A stretch of 11,116 nt of DNA from Cochliopodium minus (Eukaryota > Discosea > Himatismenida > Cochliopodiidae). The DNA lies in NCBI GenBank assembly GCA_024220525.1, contig JAMYWO010000149.1, forward strand, positions 6,208-17,323, given 5' to 3'. A model generated the notes under the pieces. That model had not been told where the DNA came from, ran no database searches, and was given only the letters and a program-made list of their open reading frames with translations. Of this stretch, positions 8,649-11,116 are shown one piece after another; position 1 is the first letter of the stretch, and every line of letters begins with the position of its first letter. A program made the translations under genes and the position numbers.

Positions 8649-8782
8649 GTATTTACAACCCAATTTATTTTAGTCAATTTTTTTTTATTTTAGAAAATAT
8701 TTTAGGACACCCAAATAACGTATAATTTTCTTTCTTTTTTTTTTTTTTAATGCGACTAATTCAATAATTTAAAAAAAAAAAG
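8649..8782 (+). other. Helicase intron 3
   Basis: GTATTT...AAAAAG, 134 nt, phase 1. It joins DGIK to AGNRGDVIHL, and contains long T and A runs. Confidence 0.8.
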
Positions 8783-9064
8783 CTGGAAACAGAGGTGATG
8801 TTATTCATTTGGAGAACAAAAAAAATTATACTGATAAAGAAATTATCTCCAATGTACAACAAATGATAAAAGATTATGGAAATGAAAATGTAGCTTTTTT
8901 GAGTAGATCTACTGCTTCTAAAACACCTTTGGTTCATTTAATAAACTACACAAGCAAAGAACAAAAATTGGACTGGCTCATTCTTGGAGATAATAAAAAC
9001 TTTGAATTTAAAGAAGAAACCTTCAAAAACAAACTCGTTGCATCCACTATACATAAGTTTAAAG

Positions 9065-9261
9065 GAAAGAAATAATATTTCAATCTTAATATTTACCTAA
9101 TATTTATTTAATATTTACCTAATATTTATTTAATATTTATTTAATATTTATTTAATATTTATTTAATATTTATTTAATATTTATTTAATATTTCAATCTT
9201 AATATTTAATAAATTTTCATTTAAATGAATATTAATAAGAAAATTTAAAAAAAAACAATAG
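9065..9261 (+). other. Helicase intron 4 with a GA donor
   Basis: Motif V requires HKFKG to join LERKAVFV. That fixes the acceptor at ATAG (9260-9261) and puts the donor at GAAAGA after 9064. There is no GT between this point and 9110. Other introns of the gene begin GTAATA or GTATTT, so one T-to-A change (GTAAGA to GAAAGA) would explain it. Without splicing, the frame stops at TAA three codons on. Confidence 0.6.
9073..9208. repeat. 11-nt tandem array bounded by 23-nt direct repeats
   Basis: About nine copies of TAATATTTATT (some as TAATATTTACC) lie between two identical 23-nt sequences (9073-9095 and 9186-9208), which contain TAATATTTCAATCTTAA. The whole array lies within helicase intron 4. 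Confidence 0.85.
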
Positions 9262-9438
9262 GATTGGAAAGAAAAGCTGTTTTTGTGAGTGGAGTTGATA
9301 GTTTTATTGAAAAATTTGATAATAAATCTCCACTAGATCATTTTAATCTTTATTATGTTGCCTGCACAAGAGCTACAGATTTGCTGATTATCACTTCTCA
9401 TAAAGAAGCTTATGCAACGATAAGAAAAAATCCAATAA

Positions 9439-10395
9439 ATAAAATTTTATGAAAAAAGAATTTTGGATGACAAAGATTTTGTTTATCAAGTACCTCCTGA
9501 TGAAATACTTGACCTTGAAGAAAAACTTTTTAAGATTAAACCTATTTCTCTTGAAACTAAAGTAGCTTTTCTTGACGAATTTAGAATAATAGAGGGCTCA
9601 ACCCAAGAAAAAAAAGAAGATGTTTCTCTTTATTTTTCTTCGGCAGTAAAAGTAAAAGTTTGTTTACTGATAAAAGGAATATTGCCTGAAAATAAAAAAA
9701 TAGAAAATGACGAAAATAAAGAATTAGACAAAGATATGATTGAATACCTAAAAAATCTATCAAAGATTGATGTGAAACAAATGAAGATGTTAGAAATTCT
9801 AAAATATGCTGTTGCTTTGAAATCTCGTAAAACTAAATTAATGACTTATTGGAGACAATTCAAATATGAAAAACTTTCTGAAAGACTTGAAGAGATGTTA
9901 TTACAAAGTGCTAACAATGCTGTTGAGTTACTTTATTTGATTGCTTCCGAAAATGCTTTGTTAAAGCAAAACAATCAAAATGATCTTTCTTTACAACAAA
10001 AAATTCAACTTTTAGAGCCAATATGTAATTTTGCAACTCCTATTCTTTTTGAATTAGAAGAAGAATGGTACACTGCTAAATATGACAAAAGAATTAAAGG
10101 AACTATAGACGTACTTCTTGGTCACTCTATTATTGTTGCAATTTTTGTTACTGACAAAGCAAAACAAGACTTTTTTCTTGAAACCCAAATGAAAAAAAGT
10201 ATGAATCACAAAAATTTTCTCAATTCAAAGAGTTATTTGATCATTGCCAATTTGGGTAACGCTTATCTTTTTGATTTAATTTTGGAGCCAATCTACAAAG
10301 GATTGTTAGCTATTGAAGTTGAATTTTTATATAGAATGGTGATGAAAAAATTGGGATTACCCAATGATAACAAATATATAAACAAAAAGTATTAA
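9439..10395 (+). CDS. C-terminal segment of the helicase gene: RecB-like nuclease domain lacking its catalytic residues
   Basis: This open frame, the only long unbroken part, starts without an ATG because it is the continuation of the helicase frame after the break at 9441-9448. The first 200 residues are helical and unassigned. The end reads KGTIDVLLGH (D at 10108-10110), VAIFVTDKAKQDF and LETQMKKSM. The order I-D, then a beta strand, then Q-M-K resembles RecB/AddB-type PD-(D/E)xK nucleases (GxID, ExK, QxxxY). At the ExK position the sequence gives A-I-F (A at 10138-10140), and the Y of QxxxY is M. The metal-binding site is therefore probably gone. The sequence ends NKKY and TAA, with AATAAA 46 nt further on. 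I infer a structural or dead nuclease; a wholly different fold is possible. Confidence 0.6.
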   Translation: MKFYEKRILDDKDFVYQVPPDEILDLEEKLFKIKPISLETKVAFLDEFRIIEGSTQEKKEDVSLYFSSAVKVKVCLLIKGILPENKKIENDENKELDKDMIEYLKNLSKIDVKQMKMLEILKYAVALKSRKTKLMTYWRQFKYEKLSERLEEMLLQSANNAVELLYLIASENALLKQNNQNDLSLQQKIQLLEPICNFATPILFELEEEWYTAKYDKRIKGTIDVLLGHSIIVAIFVTDKAKQDFFLETQMKKSMNHKNFLNSKSYLIIANLGNAYLFDLILEPIYKGLLAIEVEFLYRMVMKKLGLPNDNKYINKKY

Positions 10396-10440
10396 AATTA
10401 ATTGATTGAAATTCTTATCAAACAGATCAAAACAAATACC

Positions 10441-10446
10441 AATAAA
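10441..10446 (+). promoter_or_regulatory. Possible polyadenylation signal of the helicase gene
   Basis: AATAAA begins 46 nt after the TAA at 10393-10395 and is followed by a T-run. The position is reasonable, but the hexamer is common in such A/T-rich DNA. Confidence 0.3.
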
Positions 10447-10544
10447 AAAATCATTTTTTTTTTTCAAAAAGTAATTGACTTTTATCTATTTTTTTATCTA
10501 TTTCAAGATGATTATAATCAGAATGTAGCTTTAATTTTGAAATC

Positions 10545-10802
10545 CTATTTTTCTTGATCATTAAGAAAGAATTTACTTGTTGAAAGAGCATAGAGGTGGT
10601 TTACACGATCAAATGCTTTTGAACAGTCGAGAAAATTTAGCATGCAGGTCGGTCCCGCTTTCTTTTGCTTTCCTTGAGAAAGACTTAGATCGTGGTGAAT
10701 ACTTTTATCTTTTGGATTTTCATTGAATCCTTCTTGTTTCAACAAAGTAACTCACGGAAAGATTTCAAATGTATCCTTCTTTACTTTATTTGTCAAAATC
10801 TT
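10545..10802 (-). mobile_element. Non-LTR retrotransposon reverse transcriptase fragment, right copy
   Basis: The minus strand reads KILTNKVKK, one in-frame TGA (10752-10754), then VTLLKQEGFNENPK, a linker, and FLDCSKAFDRVNH, ending at TGA 10545-10547. FLD.SKAFDRVNH is reverse transcriptase motif A, with the first catalytic aspartate, and LKQEGF.EN corresponds to the upstream Q.GF motif of LINE-type enzymes. Motifs B and C (YxDD) are absent, so the fragment is truncated and dead. The same sequence, more decayed, occurs at 121-298. Confidence 0.82.
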
Positions 10803-11033
10803 AGTATTTTACGAAAAGTTGTCAAACAAATGTAAACTCCCAAACCTTCTGTACTGTTTTCTAATTCCTGAAACAAAAAAAACTCTTTTTCTTTCTATTC
10901 TTATTTTAATCTCAATAACCAAGGGATCTCAATAGAAAATAAAAAAAAAATGTGAAATATCAAAAAATAAACAAAAAAAAATAATCTTTCTATTCAAAAT
11001 CTTCTTTTCAATGCTACAAGGAAAGTTGTCAAA
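10710..11033. repeat. Right copy of the direct repeat flanking the gene block, split by a 160-bp insertion
   Basis: 10710-10842 aligns with 133-267 and 11003-11033 aligns with 268-298. The two parts are contiguous on the left but separated here by 10843-11002. The strongest block, ending in TGTAAACTCCCA, is identical for nearly 30 bases. Both copies have the same orientation and lie about 10.4 kb apart. Confidence 0.85.
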
Positions 11034-11116
11034 TATAGAAGAATCTTGATAATCATTCTTGGACTTCCAATTTGGAGTCTACCAAATGTTGATTGAATTA
11101 TCTGGAATAATTTTAT
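11034..11116. other. Unassigned right end, possibly more reverse transcriptase remnant
   Basis: On the minus strand, about 11063-10980 reads KNDYQDSSIFDNFP then EKKILNR. This faintly resembles the NYRPIS...K.L.R region of LINE reverse transcriptases, upstream of the fragment at 10545-10802. Support is weak and nothing else is visible. Confidence 0.2.

Larger units (their letters stand above)
7607..10395 (+). pseudogene. SF1 (UvrD/Rep-type) DNA helicase with RecB-like C-terminal domain, disrupted
   Basis: Exon pieces are 7607-7720 (5' end unknown), 7771-7858, 7913-8059, 8115-8648, 8783-9064 and 9262-10395, the last with a frame break. A coiled-coil stretch (RLREENNKLKNENNTLK) precedes LSEEQEEIAKLV, then motif I SKAGSGKT, motif Ia TLILTYNKRLK, motif II LIIVDEIQDM, a motif III region GYPFQQIYSYSG, motif V TIHKFKGLERKAVFVSG split by an intron, and motif VI YYVACTRATDLLI. 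These are the ordered motifs of a 3'-5' SF1A helicase that unwinds DNA with ATP. Damage: the fourth intron has a GA donor; a one-base frame break lies in the AAAATTTT run at 9441-9448; motif III has Y where family members have D; a further frame change near 7724 is either a lost base or a 50-nt intron (7721-7770). Homopolymer sequencing errors could mimic the frame breaks. Confidence 0.75.

Noticed and set aside
9445-9470. An intron to explain the frame break before the C-terminal segment
   Set aside because: There is no GT in the vicinity, and a one-base change in the AAAATTTT run is enough.
1-11116. Giant-virus or bacterial origin, altered genetic code, CRISPR array, tRNA or rRNA genes
   Set aside because: Dense spliceosomal introns and a LINE-type remnant point to a nuclear genome; all three standard stops behave as stops; no array or folded RNA gene is visible.

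Overview
The window is eukaryotic nuclear DNA from a strongly A+T-rich microbe. Genes are split by short, almost pure A/T introns with GT...AG ends, and the standard stop codons fit every gene. There are no ribosome-binding sites or operons. The gene repertoire is ankyrin repeats, a Crinkler-type NTPase-nuclease, an SF1 helicase fused to a nuclease remnant, and decayed non-LTR reverse transcriptase pieces. This suits a free-living protist (amoebozoan- or metamonad-like) or an early-branching fungus; I cannot assign a species.

Layout: 121-298 is a decayed retrotransposon piece. 350-4391 (minus) is one gene of about 19 exons that I assembled by hand. It predicts a protein of about 741 aa with about 16 ankyrin repeats followed by a C-terminal UBR-box zinc finger (the N-degron recognition fold). 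4388-6729 (minus) is a two-exon gene of 755 aa with a P-loop NTPase and a restriction-endonuclease-like domain of the Crinkler type. 6805-7261 (minus) is a broken ankyrin-like remnant. 7607-10395 (plus) is a UvrD/Rep-type helicase with a RecB-like C-terminal domain; it carries a frame break, a GA splice donor and lost catalytic residues, so it is probably a pseudogene. 10545-11033 (minus) is a second copy of the retrotransposon piece in the same orientation as the first, so the whole gene block lies between direct repeats of one element.

No shared pathway can be proven. The NTPase-nuclease and the helicase-nuclease both belong to families that act on DNA and spread with mobile elements. The ankyrin-UBR protein looks like a substrate receptor of the ubiquitin N-degron pathway. 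The most notable observations are the ankyrin-UBR fusion (hidden because a stop codon inside an intron seems to end the gene), its one-repeat-per-exon design with a twice-used 145/59-nt exon pair, and the non-canonical splice donors.
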